DNA from: Cryptomeria japonica
Taxonomy: Eukaryota > Streptophyta > Pinopsida > Cupressales > Cupressaceae
Length of the DNA: 64,000 bases
Assembly (NCBI RefSeq): GCF_030272615.1
Contig: NC_081413.1
Location: forward strand, 564,076,010-564,140,009
Direction of reading: 5' to 3'
In this document: positions 1 through 11,600 of the stretch, in pieces
How the letters are laid out: the number at the start of each line of letters is the position of its first letter
Numbering within the stretch: the stretch's first letter is position 1
Notes under the pieces: model-generated
The model's database searches: none
Seen by the model: only the letters and a program-made list of their open reading frames with translations
Told to the model about the DNA's origin: nothing
Translations under genes and position numbers: made by a program

Positions 1-357
1 ATTGTTGATGGCCATCTAGAAAAGCCTCTTTTTGCTAGAGCATCTAAATCTTTGGAGATTCGTTGTGAGGGGAGGTCCCATTCTTTAGAGGATTGCTTGG
101 CAAACGACAAGACAGAGAGCAATGATGGCTAGGTGGAGACCACTTCTATTAAACCTCTGCCCATTAAGCATGTTTTACAGGTAGAGACAGAAGTTCCAAC
201 TTTTGATTCAGTAGAAATAAATATTTTAGGGATTTCAAGTGAGCTCTACTCTAAGGAGTTTTCTGCTCTGCAAAAGTCTGATTCAAAAGCTATGACTTTG
301 GATACTGCTTATGAGGCTCTCTCTTACGAAGAGGAGGATGAGGATATGGACTGGTAG
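1..357 (+). pseudogene. 3' end of an unidentified reading frame with an internal TAG
   Basis: One frame is open from the first base to a TAG at 130-132, then stays open to a TAG at 355-357. The second part ends in a very acidic tail (EEEDEDMDW). I do not recognise a family. It lies on the strand opposite the carrier gene, probably inside that gene's next intron, so a transposon-derived fragment is more likely than a host gene. It could also be chance coding, or the last exon of a plus-strand gene entering from the left. Confidence 0.25.
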
Positions 358-913
358 ACTTGTCCCATAAAAAGGGAGGTTAGACAATGGTCTCTAATAT
401 TAAACCTCATTTGAGGAAGTAACCTTCTTATCAATAGGCTGTTAAACCTAGGATATTATTTGATAAGGATTTAAAGCATATCTGGTTTTATAGTGTACTG
501 TAGCTGTTCACCCTGTTTTATTGTTCTTTCAAGGGAGTTGACCACAATAGAACCGACAAGTAATATACCAGCTCAAATGTTTACCCACCTCGCAGAATGA
601 AACAGTTCAACCTTCACCCTTCCCCTGACTCCCATTGTAGAGTGTCTCTCAGTGTAATTACTATGGTGTATGGTGTATCCTAAAATCAGACAATAGTCAC
701 ATTATCATCATGAAAGTCATAATTTTCAACAACCCATTCATCAGAAGCTACATCATGATGTAAGGATGACAAAGATATAACCCTTTACAAAAACAAAACC
801 TGTCCCAAATTAGAAAAACCATGCTTGTACTTGAGATTGAAGCGGTTCTACTCAAAATACGTTTTAAAATATTATGCCTCTCGAAGAACAATTCTGGATG
901 GAGGATGGTCTAC
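358..913. other. Non-coding stretch, likely intron of the carrier gene
   Basis: No reading frame of note on either strand. None of the missing C-terminal carrier exons can be recognised here on the minus strand, so the carrier gene must continue left of the window through this intron. Confidence 0.5.
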
Positions 914-1121
914 CTGGTAAGCCAACTTGGTCCGAACTAAATCCAGAGGATAGGTGCACAGAACTGCAGTGCCTCCGGCAACTGATCCAGCTAAAAGATC
1001 CACAATAGGACCTGTTCCCATAGCAGGACAATTATTTATAATCCAGCAGCGATATTGCTCATATGTCATAAAATGTAATGCCGCATAAGGAACGATTCTA
1101 AGAACACTAGCTCCATTTCCT
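914..1121 (-). CDS. CoAc1: Mitochondrial CoA-type carrier, third coding exon
   Basis: This 208-bp exon reads [20 protein letters not shown] and continues through [20 protein letters not shown] to LAYQ. The acceptor is TTTTTCCAG at its start, and the donor GTAGAC follows CAG at 914. It completes the first carrier repeat and opens the second, whose PLDLVRTK is the mitochondrial carrier signature Px[DE]xx[KR]. The order and wording match plant coenzyme A carriers (Arabidopsis CoAc1 and CoAc2), which import CoA across the inner mitochondrial membrane; this is family knowledge, not tested here. It joins exon 2 in frame across a 124-bp intron, the split codon giving FYKGNG. There are no stops or shifts, so the gene looks functional. 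The second half of the protein is outside the window. Orthology to CoAc1 rather than CoAc2 is uncertain. Confidence 0.88.
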
Positions 1122-1245
1122 CTGGAAAAACAGATGAAATGAAGATCAGAATAAACTCCATAAAGAAAAAAGGTGATTTGGCAGTGAAAAGAAACATTAA
1201 GAAAAAATCACAAATAAGAGCTTCTTAAGGAGATTGTTATCACAC

Positions 1246-1331
1246 TTGTAAAACCCAAAGACGCCTTCATTTTGTAAGATTTTTCCCAGAGACTTCCACA
1301 CTCCAAGGTTGTGAAAATCACTATGCCTTGT
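1246..1331 (-). CDS. CoAc1: Mitochondrial CoA-type carrier, second coding exon
   Basis: This 86-bp exon encodes TRHSDFHNLGVWKSLGKIL and QNEGVFGFYK, the matrix-loop part of the first carrier repeat. Its acceptor is TTTGCAG and its donor is GTGTGA after TACAA. It joins exon 1 in phase 0 (..KILFQ then TRHSDF..) and exon 3 with two bases of a lysine codon. In exon 1 the intron follows the CAG glutamine codon. The upstream intron is about 17 kb and the downstream one only 124 bp. Confidence 0.88.
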
Positions 1332-2392
1332 CTGCAAACATAGAGTAAGATTCCAAGCAAAGATTGTTATACATAGAAATTTCAAACAAACAATCAGATA
1401 TAATCATATAACAAATCACCTACTATAAAATCTTACAGCTACTAGATCTGATTTTTCCCAATACCCTCATTCTTTAATGATATTGCTCAGATGTGTGTTC
1501 CCCATTTCCTAAGTACATTTCAAATTTAAAGTTATAATTGTGAGATTTCCCAGTAGAATCACTTTTTTTGTTAATTCTGAAAATCAGTAATCGATGCATT
1601 GGAAAGACACTGATACATAAAATGACGACCAATAGCTGTTCTGAAAATCAGTACAACATCCTATAAATTATCCTCTAAAAACCCAACCAAACTTAGGATA
1701 ATCCAATCAACTTATTAAAATATGGCAAGAATCTTAAGGCCTAATTCTAAAATCACCCAGCCAAACTTGGGATAATCCAATCAACTTATTAAAATATGCC
1801 AAAGGCCTTGAGCAATAGCAAAAGTAAACATGTACTCGTAGCACAGGGATAACTTTTGCTCTCATTCAAGGAACACACTCCTACTGTTTAAGCATAAAAA
1901 AAAACTAATCTTTGTTGCATCTTCATTCAAACTATCAAGAATAGGAATGTCTAAAATCTACAGAACGGTAAAAACAAAACAGGAGAAAGAAACAAAGGCC
2001 AAGAAGTGAGGTTTTGATAAAGATGGGATAAATACAAAATTACAAAATATAAGTACCTTACGTTTACATGCCCATTTTCTAATATTCCATGCAAAAATCC
2101 AATAAAGGTGATGAAAAGCTAAATGCAAAAGAAATTAACATAGTAATACATAATCAAATGGGATTCTGCCCTAAGGATTGTCTGAAGTCAAAAACTAATC
2201 CTAATGGGGCATCCTGAAAAATTCTAGGATAATGCAAGAGACAGGTAACAATCTATGTTGGAGATGAGGTCATTCTTGACTATTGTTCATTGCTGGAAAA
2301 GATTGTATGCATTTATGCACAATTTCTGCATTGATAAAGGGTGTGAAACTTTGACTGTATATATAACTATAACATTTGATCGCTAAAGGAGG

Positions 2393-2517
2393 CATCCATG
2401 TAATTGTCTGCAATAAATTGCCACAGGGAACATCCATGTAATTGTCTGCAATAAATTGCCACAGGGAACATCCATGTAATTGTCTGCAATAAATTGCCAC
2501 AGGGAACATCCATGTAA
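2393..2517. repeat. 38-bp tandem repeat, three copies plus a partial fourth
   Basis: Units begin at 2,393, 2,431 and 2,469 and start CATCCATGTAATTGTCTGCA. The three full copies appear identical, followed by 11 bases of a fourth. The overlapping open frames on the minus strand are by-products of the repeat. Confidence 0.95.
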
Positions 2518-3350
2518 CCATCCAGACTAATTAGAAGTATCTGTGCAGCAATTACATGCTTTTTATTAACCAGGATCTCGTGAAAATCCCAACCCAAGGA
2601 TGTCTTTGCAGATCAATTGCTTAGCATGGGTTTCATTACAATAAGAAGCCTGTGTTGAAGAATACAAATTCAGCATCATAGAAAGTGAAGCCTTAGCTAA
2701 ACAGCAAGAATGTGAACAGATCTCCACTTAATAGTTTGATAATAAATATGAAATTTGCCAGCAAAGATATTGTTGATTGGAAACTGAGTCGTAGAAATGT
2801 TTTCCCGAACAAAAACACACTCAAAATCATCTCCAATGACGATAATGTTGGAAAGATATCCAATCAAATTTTTCTCTCGAAAAGAAAATCTCTCGATTTG
2901 CAGAAACTCTTTCCTGCACTAAAACAAAGGCTTCATATATTTTCCTTTTTCTGTATAATCTTTTGGGTTTATTTCCCAACTTTGCTTACATAACATATTA
3001 TACAGTGTACCCTAAATATTACTATTATAAAAGCATTCTTTATAGGGTCTATTACGGTCTATATTCTTTATAAAGGTATTATTTATAAGGTTTATAAATA
3101 TTATTATTATATATTTATAATATGTATACTACATCTAATATTTTTTATTTTAAGTTATATTAAAGATTTTTATATGTTCTTGTATTTGGTTGATGGCGAC
3201 CTTAATAAAAATATTTATAGACCTTACTGAGAAAGCCTTTGGTCAAGGTCTTGCATTTGGTTGATAGCAACAAAATGTCATTGGGTTATCTCTATGAAGC
3301 CATATGGCATTATTATGGTGCAAACAAAAAAAAATGCAACCAATTGTCGA
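2518..3350. other. AT-rich intron sequence, no gene
   Basis: Only short chance frames. Bases 3,000-3,180 are a TATAAA-rich low-complexity stretch. No terminal repeats or recognisable coding sequence were seen. Confidence 0.5.
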
Positions 3351-3780
3351 ATTATTGATCACAAATCGATGAACCAACTTCACCAACCAATACATGACAT
3401 GGGGTACTACTTAAACCTCAATTTAAAATTGGAGAGGAGGTTACAACGAAACTTGCCACATGCATAGAGAAAATGACACCTAACAAACACCTTAAAAGAA
3501 ACAATTCTAGATGAGTTGTAAGTCTACAAGACAGCAACATGGAAGCTTTTTTGTTCATATTTATGCATTCAAAACTAAATTGCCAAATTCTTCCAGAATT
3601 TCTCAGGGTCCTGGTTTGGTTCTGCAGAAATTCTGGTCCTTTACAAATTTGCTGCAAATTCTTCCAGGGTCCCGAATTTGCCATGTGGGTTCGCTGAGGA
3701 CTCGGGGAGAATTTTGGGGAATTTGCAGCGAATTTCAAATTCAGTGGCAGAACCTGGGCCAAATTTGGGTGCTAAACACG

Positions 3781-4215
3781 TTTTTTCTATTTTTTTAAAG
3801 TTTTTTTATCACCTATTTTGATGGTATTTGATTAGTGATGGCTGATTGTTAATGTTGACATTATTATTTTTGAACTGAAACATTGATATGGTGGTGTATT
3901 TTGGCATTTTTCTATGTTATTTGCCATTTGGACTAAAACATTAATATATATGGTGGTGTATTTTGCTATGTTACTTTACTATTAGTAATTTTTTCTATTT
4001 TTTAAAAGTTTTTTTATTGCCTATTTTAATTATATGTTTCATAACTTTTGATGATATTTGATCAGTGATGGCTGATTGTTAATGTTGACATTATTATTTT
4101 TGAACTGAAACATTGATATGGTGGTGTATTTTGGCATTTTGCTATGTTATTTGCCATTTGGACTAAAACAATAATATATATGGTGGTGTATTTTGCTATG
4201 TTACTTTACTATTAG
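3781..4215. repeat. Direct duplication inside the hAT-like element
   Basis: Two copies of about 210-225 bp begin at about 3,781 and 3,990 (TTTTTCTATTTTTT..). They share long stretches such as GGCTGATTGTTAATGTTGAC and TATATGGTGGTGTATTTTGC. Confidence 0.85.
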
Positions 4216-4242
4216 TCTATTAGCACAGTTGACACTTGACAG

Positions 4243-5100
4243 TGTTGGAATTTGAGTATTAGACCAGCAATCAGACTTTCAATATGTAATTTCAGATTAG
4301 GATTAAGTGAATAAGACTGGTAAATGAAAGACAGAAATGAGTGCACAAGAGACCAACTCAAGTACCCTGGGAAAACCTCCAAGGAGGAAAAACCCAGCAC
4401 TAAAGACCCACAGGTCAGATTATGTATTCAATTCTGAATTGTAATAATACAATACTTAGCTCAAAAGTGAGATCTTCAAACTGCACACTTGCATGAATCA
4501 GATCTGCCCTTTTTAGACACCAGGTCTGCACTTTAACATCAACCAGATCTGCACCTCGACATGCACCAGGTCTGCTCCTTTTAACAGCTGAATCCGGACA
4601 TTCACATGCACCAGGTCTGCACTTTCTTGGCAACTGAATCTACACTTTCAGTTTACAATTAGGGCATAGAGGTCTTCACACAAAGTTGAATCTTGTGTTA
4701 TCAGCAGAGTCTTCAACCTTGCACAATAATATTCGCACTTCTAGGTATCAAGGTCGCACTTGGACTAGACTGAATTTGCACCTTGACAGAAGTATTTCAC
4801 ATAGACTGAATTCGCACCTTGCTGGAGTTACTTCACATAAACTGAGAGCATAAGCAAAACTGAATGTATTTGACTTGTGAAATGTCTTTTATTTATATGC
4901 ACCTTTAACCCTTATTTGTCACTCGGCCTCATTTAAGTTTTGGCGCCAATATTATTATGGCGTGTGTATTTAGGATAGCGTGAGGAATAGGGCAGGGCCT
5001 AGACTTGGGGCACGTTACCCTTTAGGGCCCAGACCTAAAAGGGTTCGGATGTTGCCTTACGGCAATCCGAACCCTATATAGCCCTAGTTACATAACAACA
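4243..5100 (-). mobile_element. Solo LTR, diverged relative of the copia LTR at 7,873
   Basis: This 858-bp LTR reads TGTTGTTATGTAACTAGG..CCAACA on the minus strand and is flanked by GACAG on both sides (4,238-4,242 and 5,101-5,105). It shares several blocks with the copia LTR: the GGTTCGGATT..GCAACATCCGAACCC start, the GGGTTTTTCC..GGTTTTCCCAGGGTA block and the GACCTGTGGGTCTTT block. It lies inside the hAT-like element, so it is younger than that insertion. Confidence 0.85.
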
Positions 5101-5388
5101 GACAGGTGTATTATGAATTTATTTGCTACTGCATATATGTATATATTGTTTTTATTTTTTTTTATATGTTTTTGTACAGACGAACCCAAAGCGAACCCGA
5201 ACCCACCCCACAAAAATTTGAACAAATTTACGAACCAAAATCTTGAACCAAAATCCGAATCCGAACCGGGACTGGCAACTTAGATTCAAAAGAGGGCAAC
5301 CCAACAGCCAAGTAAAAAAATGAGTACTTTCATCACACAATTGATTTTATAATTAGCTTAATACTAAAAGTACAAAGTGTTGAGACAT

Positions 5389-5459
5389 GGACCAGCTAGG
5401 ACTCGAACCTAAGACCTTCCATATGCTGCTAGAGTGCTCTACCACTGAGCTACTGGCCC
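5389..5459 (-). other. tRNA-like sequence in the 3' LTR of the TRIM
   Basis: Second copy, also 71 nt, with an intact D stem (GCTC/GAGC), perfect acceptor pairing and the same B box. It differs from the other copy mainly around the anticodon region. That the fold is kept in both copies suggests selection for the internal promoter, but two LTRs of one element are identical at insertion, so this is weak evidence. Confidence 0.7.
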
Positions 5460-5586
5460 CTCTTGGACCAGTCCATCGTCGGTCTGGTGTGGCTTATTTC
5501 CAACACCAACACCCCCCCTTGAGCCACACCTCTCATGTGCTTGGGGCTCCTAGCCTGGACCTGGCTCTGATACCATGTTGAGACAT

Positions 5587-5657
5587 GGACCAGCTAGGAC
5601 TCGAACCTAGGACCTTCCATACACTGCTGGAGTGGTCTACCACTGAGCTACTGGCCC
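5587..5657 (-). other. tRNA-like sequence in the 5' LTR of the TRIM
   Basis: Read on the minus strand, the ends GGGCCAG and CTGGTCC pair over seven positions as an acceptor stem. TAGCTCAGTGGTAGA fits a pol III A box and D arm, and GGTTCGAGTCC is a perfect B box within a 5-bp T arm (CTAGG/CCTAG). The total of 71 nt is tRNA length. The anticodon arm does not fold convincingly, so it is probably not a working tRNA. Confidence 0.75.
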
Positions 5658-6250
5658 CTCTTGGACCAGTCCATCGTCGGTCCGGGTGTGGCTTATTTCC
5701 AACACCAACACAAAGTTCTACTAATATTTATAATTTATTTTATGTTGTATTTGTAGATTTGAAGTAAGAAGATTATGGTGCTCGAATACCAAATCTTTAA
5801 AGGCAATCCATTCGAATTATTGATCACAAATGGATGAACCAACTTCACCAACCAACACGTGACATGGGGTGCTACTTAAACCCCATTTTTTCTTTCTTTA
5901 ATTTCTCTAAAATCGGATTGGAGCTTATAATAAGTCTTGCCATATTCCAAGAGAGCACAACAACTAACGAAGGCCTTAAAAGACACAATTCTAGATGAGT
6001 TGCATGTCTACAGGGCTGCAACGTGGAAGTTTTTTTCTTCATATTTATGTGTTCAAAAGAGGGCAACCCAACCTCCAAGTTGAAAAATTGAGTCCTTTAA
6101 TCACACATTTTTTTATAAATGTAATTTTGGCTTACTACTACAAGTACAGAGTTTTAATTAATAATTAAAAAAACATTTGTGTTCTATTTGTAGATTTGAA
6201 GTGAGAAGATTATATTGCTCGAACACCAAATCTTTATAGGCAAGCCATCC

Positions 6251-7867
6251 ATGTTCTGTACCATCCCTATAGGACTTCTAAGTGTGAGCACAATTGGAGT
6301 TGTTTGAGAGTATTCACACCAAGAAAAGAAATAGACCCAAGAGCACCTCAATGACCTTGTCTTCATCCAGTACAGCCTTTGCCTTCAAACCAAAAAGCTG
6401 GAGAAGAAAGAGTCACATGATGCCATCCCATTAGATTATAACAATCAATGTTCAGATTGGATTGCTGAAGATTTGGATGTAATATTCACTATTGAACAAC
6501 TCACTGAATAGAAGAGAGGCTCAACAGTACTAGAAGCATTGGAAGATGACATACTTGAAGAATTTTTTACTTGTGTTATTATTTTCATGTTCAAGGCTAG
6601 ATAGCACTAGCACCGGGAGACCAAAGAAGAAGTTGTTGACTACAGTTGATCTTGAAGTATTTACCTCAGATAGGAACTTCCAAACAGGTTCAATGTGAAT
6701 GAGCAGGGAAAACTTCAAGTGGTTTGAGTTAGTCTATTTTGTGTTTCACTTTAGTGAAAGTCTTTTATTTAGCTAAATAAGTCTAATAAAGTGTAGATAA
6801 AAACTATTGATTTAGACTATCTCCCAAGTCATCTCCTGTGTGAGATAAGATGGTTATTTTGGAAGAATAAATTAAAAATTTGGCTGAATCAGTAAAAAGA
6901 TAGGAGCAAGATACAAGACTGTAAGCATTTCATTCAGATTGTCTTTCGAAAGACTGAAAAACTAAGTTTTCTGAAGGACTAGAAAACTGAATGTAAGATA
7001 TAATTAATTTCAATGCAACTGTGAGTTATATCGGTTGTGGAGGTTTCCTTGTACAATTTTCAAAGGAATGAAAAACAAAAGTTATAAGGTGTAATTATCT
7101 ATGTATGCTTCCATTTTCGTTTCCATAGTTTGAATTTCAAAGATTTGTGTGATCAATTCAATGTTTTCAAAGCAGTAGATAATTAGTCATCGTGATTAGA
7201 ATTTTAACAGTTGACTATTGTACGATTAAAAAACATTTTAAATTTTAATTTTTTTAGAATTTGAGGGTCATATGATATGTAACATTGTAATCATTAATTC
7301 ATGGCAAACCGATAATTAAATTAAGTTATGTGTTTCCCAAATTCATTATTTTTACATTTTGTGCATTACTTATATTTATTATATGTTTATGTAATTTTTT
7401 TCATTTGCCAAGTTTTTTGCCAAGTCCAAGAGTAAAATTTTTGAGCTCCAATTTTTTTGCTAAAGTCCAAGAGTCAAAATTTTGAGCTGCAAAGATTTAG
7501 CAAAGTCTGACTTTTTTACCTGTAAGAGAAACAACTAACAGCAAAAAAAGAGAAAAAACCAAAAAAGAGTTTCTATGGGGACCAAATTGAGACATCCTCT
7601 GAAGGAAGAGGCTGATTATATTCTGTTCCTCTAAATGTTGGATTCTATGTATGTAATGAATAAAAAGTCTAATACTTTACGACAAAAATTTTAAATAAAT
7701 TTATAACAACAACAAAGCAAGCTGAGCCAATCCACTTGCATACTGATAGAAGGCATTTAAAAAATGAACCCTTGAATCTATTCACAAAATCTTAGTGAAG
7801 ATCACCAGCACAGCCAATAGCAAGCAAATGAGCTTGAATCTCCTCAAACACTAAAATTTAATAAGAT
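6251..7867. other. Intron sequence with no recognised gene
   Basis: Only short frames on both strands. Several T- and A-rich runs (7,380-7,520). No terminal repeats found. Confidence 0.5.
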
Positions 7868-7872
7868 CTTAA

Positions 7873-8580
7873 TGTTGATTGTAACTAGGATTATATGGGT
7901 TTGGATTGCCTTAAGGCAACATCCGAACCCCCTTTAGGACCGGGTCCTATCCTAGGGTAACGTGACCCTATCTTATGCACAAACAAATACCACACTATGC
8001 AAAATACACACCATTTTAATTATTGGCACCAAAAAATCAAGAAGGCCGACTTGCATTTCAAGGAGTAAAAGATGTATATAAATAAGTGACAATTTGCAAG
8101 TCAACATACATTCATTTTCATTCTTCATATATGCGAATGAGAAAACAGCTCTGCTCATCAAGTGCGAATTAATAAGGAAGAAGGCAAATTCATCCAGACT
8201 TATGCGAATTTGTGCAAGATGACCTAGGTGGTGTTGTGCAACTTGAAGGACATGGAAAGGGCAGATCTGCTACACAAATAGATCAGATCTGATAGAAGAG
8301 CTAAGTATTGTAATTGTGCATTTTAAGAGGAGAATATATAACCTGACCTGTGGGTCTTTCATGCTGGGTTTTTCCTCATTAGAGGTTTTCCCAGGGTATG
8401 CTTGTTGTCTACTGTTTTATTTCTGATTTATGTTGACTTGTTAAATACTGCAAATCTGATTACAATCTAGGGCATATTTAATTTATGTTGGTCTAATAAA
8501 ATACTGTAAATCTGATTACAAACTAGGGCATAATTATTTATCTAAATCTGATTAAACATACCTAAGGTTTAAAATCTACA
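7873..8580 (+). repeat. 5' LTR of the copia element
   Basis: It starts TGTTGATTGTAACTAGGATT and ends ..TTTAAAATCTACA. A likely TATA box is at 8,075-8,084. The small minus-strand open frame inside recurs in the 3' LTR only because the LTRs are copies. Confidence 0.95.
8075..8084 (+). promoter_or_regulatory. Probable TATA box of the copia LTR
   Basis: TATATAAATA, kept in the 3' LTR at 13,160-13,169. Transcription would start about 30 bp downstream. Confidence 0.5.
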
Positions 8581-8592
8581 TGGTATCAGAGC
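8581..8592 (+). promoter_or_regulatory. Primer binding site of the copia element
   Basis: TGGTATCAGAGC directly after the LTR. This is the usual plant copia site, complementary to the 3' end of initiator methionine tRNA (established knowledge). Confidence 0.9.
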
Positions 8593-8664
8593 TAAGGTGT
8601 CATTAACTTCTGATTTTAGCAAATCAATTGTTGCATATAGCTGTTGGTTGTTTTCAGATTAAAG

Positions 8665-11600
8665 ATGTCAGGTTTGAAGGCTGAAGATAGGCTTGAGGGA
8701 GCCATTGACTTTGCTGCTTGGAAAGTTCGTATTCTGTTGATCCTTGAAGAAAATGACCTACTGAAATTTGTAGAAGAAGAAAGGCTATCTCCTCTAGAAG
8801 ATGTTGAAGAGCTGAAACTGTTCAAGAAAGATTCCCTCAAGGCTAGAAGGATCATAATTGAGTCCGTCAAGAATCATCTTGTCACTGTCATATCAAAGTT
8901 TGCATCTGCCAGAGAAATGATCAAACACTTGGAAGGGATCTATGAAGTCAACAATCTCAGCAGGGCTCTTGCCCTAAGACAGCAACTTCTACACATGAAA
9001 ATGAAAGAAGACTCAATCATAGCCTACTTCATGAAGATCAATGAACTAAAGGACAAGCTAAGCACTCTTGATTGCCAAATCTCAGATAAAGACCTTGTTA
9101 TGATTGCATTAAATGGTCTACCTGATGAATGGGAACCATTCATTCGTAGCATTGGTGGAAGAGCCGATTGTCCCAACTTTGAGCGTCTTCAATCTGATTG
9201 CATCGAAGAGGAATCTCGAATTGAGGTAAGAGGAAAACTCAAGAACTCTCTCAAAGATAATCATGTTATCTTATCTAAATCTAGGAAAGGTGGTCATTGG
9301 AAGAAAGAGAAGAGAAGCAAAGATTTTAGATCCTCCTCCTATGATCCAAAGAAAAAGTCAAGAGATTCCTCTCACATTCGTTGCTTCAGATGTGACAAGT
9401 ATGGTCACTATGCCAGAGATTATCAAAATGACCCAAAGGAAAGGGAAGCCAACTTAAATGAAGTTGCCAAACAAAGTGAAGACTACCTTCTTATCTCTGC
9501 TCTTTCCAGCAATGTTCCTACGGACAACAATACGTGGATACTTGACAGTGGTGCCTCCAGACACATCTCAGGTTTTCGTGAGCATCTCTCAGATCTGATT
9601 GAAAAAGCCACCAATCTTCATGTAGTAATCGGTGATGATGCTCGATACTCGGTAAAAGGTTCTGGCACTACCTCTTTAAAACTAGATTCTGGTATTTCCT
9701 TACAACTCTGTGATATTCTCTTTGTACCTGGTATTAAAAGAAATCTTATTTCCATTTCGGCTTTAGAAGATAAGGGTTTGCAAATAGCATTTTCTAAAGG
9801 GAAAGTACTCGCTTGGTCTAAGAAATCTAACTTCAAATCTGCTCGTATTATTGGAAATAGATGTGATAGTTTATATAAGCTTGCAACGGATCCAATTCAA
9901 GCTCTCATTCATGAGACCCCTGAATCATGCGAGCTACGGCATAGAAGATTGGGTCATCTTCACTTTCAAGCTCTTCCCAATCTCGGTAAAATGGTCAAAG
10001 GTATGCCTAAACTCAGTTTATCTCATGATGATGCTTGTAAAGGTTGTGCAATGGGTAAGAATGTAAAGAATCCCTTTCATAAAAACGATAGTAGGGCTAA
10101 AGAAAGGTTAGAGCTTATTCATTCAGATTTATGTGGTCCTATGTCAGTAGCATCTCCTAGCGGTTTCCTATATTATGTTATCTTCATAGATGATTTCTCT
10201 AAGAAAACATGGATCTATTTTCTTAAAACTAAAGAGTCTGAAGAAGTCCTAAACAGATTTAAAGAATTCAAAGCCTTAGTTGAAAATACTACAAGAAATC
10301 GAATTAAATGTTTGAGTTCTGACAATGGAGGTGAATACACCTCAGGTAGCTTCTATGATTTTTGTGTTAAAGCAGGAATTAAGAGGGAGTTTTGTGTTCC
10401 CTACAACCCTCAGCAAAATGGAGTTGCTGAAAGAAAGAACAGGACCATTGTTGAAGCTACAAGAGCCATGATACATGATCAGGACTTGCAACCTTTTCTA
10501 TGGGCAGAAGCATCCAAAACCGCAGTTTATATTCAGAATAGATGTCCTCATCGAGTCCTAAAGGATGTGACACCTGAAGAAGCCTTTTCAGGAATCAAAC
10601 CAAACATCAGTCACCTAAGGATATTCGGAAGCCCTGTGTATGTTCATGTGCCTAAAGAAAAACGAACCAAGCTGGATCCATCTGGAAAGAAAGGCATCCT
10701 AGTAGGATACAGCGAATCTTCCAAAGCCTTCAGGATCTACATTTCAGGTCAAAGGTATGTTGAGGTAAGTAGAGATGTAACTTTTGAAGAAGATATTGCT
10801 TTCAAAAGATCTAAAGGTTCATTAATCAGCAATGATTATATGGTGATGGAAAAACAAGATTCAATTGTTGATGCTAACCCTGAGTTACAGGAGGAGTCTA
10901 CTGATCTTCCAGATCAGGAAGTTCAGAATGACTCATCAGAACCCATACAATCTACCGATATACCTCAGGATATTGTGGTCTGCAAGAAGAGACCACTTTG
11001 GGTTAGAAATACGATTCAAGATGCTGAAGAGTTTGCTGCTCCCAGAGAAACCTTCAGAAATAGCAAGAGTTTCCAAAATCACGCCAACTACATTTCTGTG
11101 ATGTGCAATATAATTGAGTCTGAACCCCACAATATCGGAGAAGCTATGTGCCATCATGCTTGGAAATTAGCCATGGATGAAGAGTATGGGTCTATCATCA
11201 AGAATGATGTCTGGGACATTGTACCCAGACCCAAAGGTAAGTCTGTCGTTTCCTCTAAATGGTTGTTTAAAATTGAACATAATGCTGATGGTAGTATTGA
11301 AAAATATAAAGCTAGGTTTGTAGCACGTGGTTTTTCTCAAAAGGAAGGAATAGATTATGAAGAAACCTTTGCCCCTGTTGCTAGATATACCTCTATTAGG
11401 TCTATAATAGCTATTGTTGCAGCCAAAGGTTGGGAGCTGCATCAAATGGACGTTAAGACAGCCTTCCTTAATGGTGTCATTGAGGAGGAAGTCTATATTG
11501 AGCAACCAGAAGGCTATGTAATCCATAAAAGAGATTCTCATGTTTGCAGGTTGAAGAAAGCCTTATATGGGCTCAAACAGGCTCCTCGCGCTTCATATGA

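Larger units (their letters stand above)
3575..5283. mobile_element. Nonautonomous hAT-like DNA transposon
   Basis: It is flanked by an 8-bp duplication ATTCAAAA (3,567-3,574 and 5,284-5,291), the length typical of the hAT superfamily. The ends are imperfect inverted repeats, CTAAATTGCCA on the left and CTAAGTTGCCA on the right read inward. Subterminal GGTTCGGATTCGG-like runs at the right end also fit plant hAT elements. There is no transposase frame. Without the nested solo LTR the element would be about 850 bp. The interrupted repeat lines up on both sides, which supports the borders. Confidence 0.7.
5378..5710 (-). mobile_element. TRIM (miniature LTR retrotransposon) with tRNA-like LTRs
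   Basis: A complete 333-bp element. The LTRs are 5,576-5,710 (5' LTR on the minus strand, 135 bp) and 5,378-5,511 (134 bp), with TG..CA ends. The flanking duplication is CAAAG (5,373-5,377 and 5,711-5,715). On the minus strand the primer site TGGTATCAGAGCC (5,563-5,575) follows the 5' LTR directly, and a purine tract AAGGGGGGG precedes the 3' LTR. Only 64 bp lie between the LTRs, so there is no coding capacity and it must use enzymes of other elements. Each LTR contains a 71-nt tRNA-like sequence. Size and layout are those of the TRIM class. Confidence 0.9.
3351..6250. repeat. Two head-to-tail copies of a ~430-bp repeat, the first split by two insertions
   Basis: Copy 2 (5,816-6,250) is continuous. 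Copy 1 can be followed as 3,351-3,574, then 5,284-5,377, then 5,711-5,815. Both start ATTATTGATCACAAAT and end near CCAAATCTTTA(A/T)AGGCAA. The first gap is a hAT-like element and the second a TRIM, each flanked by its own target duplication. The repeat itself is not recognised. Confidence 0.75.

Noticed and set aside
2270-2597. Repeated MDVPCGNLLQTITWM peptide frames
   Set aside because: By-product of the 38-bp tandem repeat.
5389-5657. Two host tRNA genes on the minus strand
   Set aside because: Both lie inside the LTRs of a complete TRIM, and the anticodon arms do not fold, so they are called tRNA-like element sequence.
7973-8161. 62-codon minus-strand frame repeated at 13,058-13,246
   Set aside because: It lies in the copia LTRs and is explained by LTR duplication.
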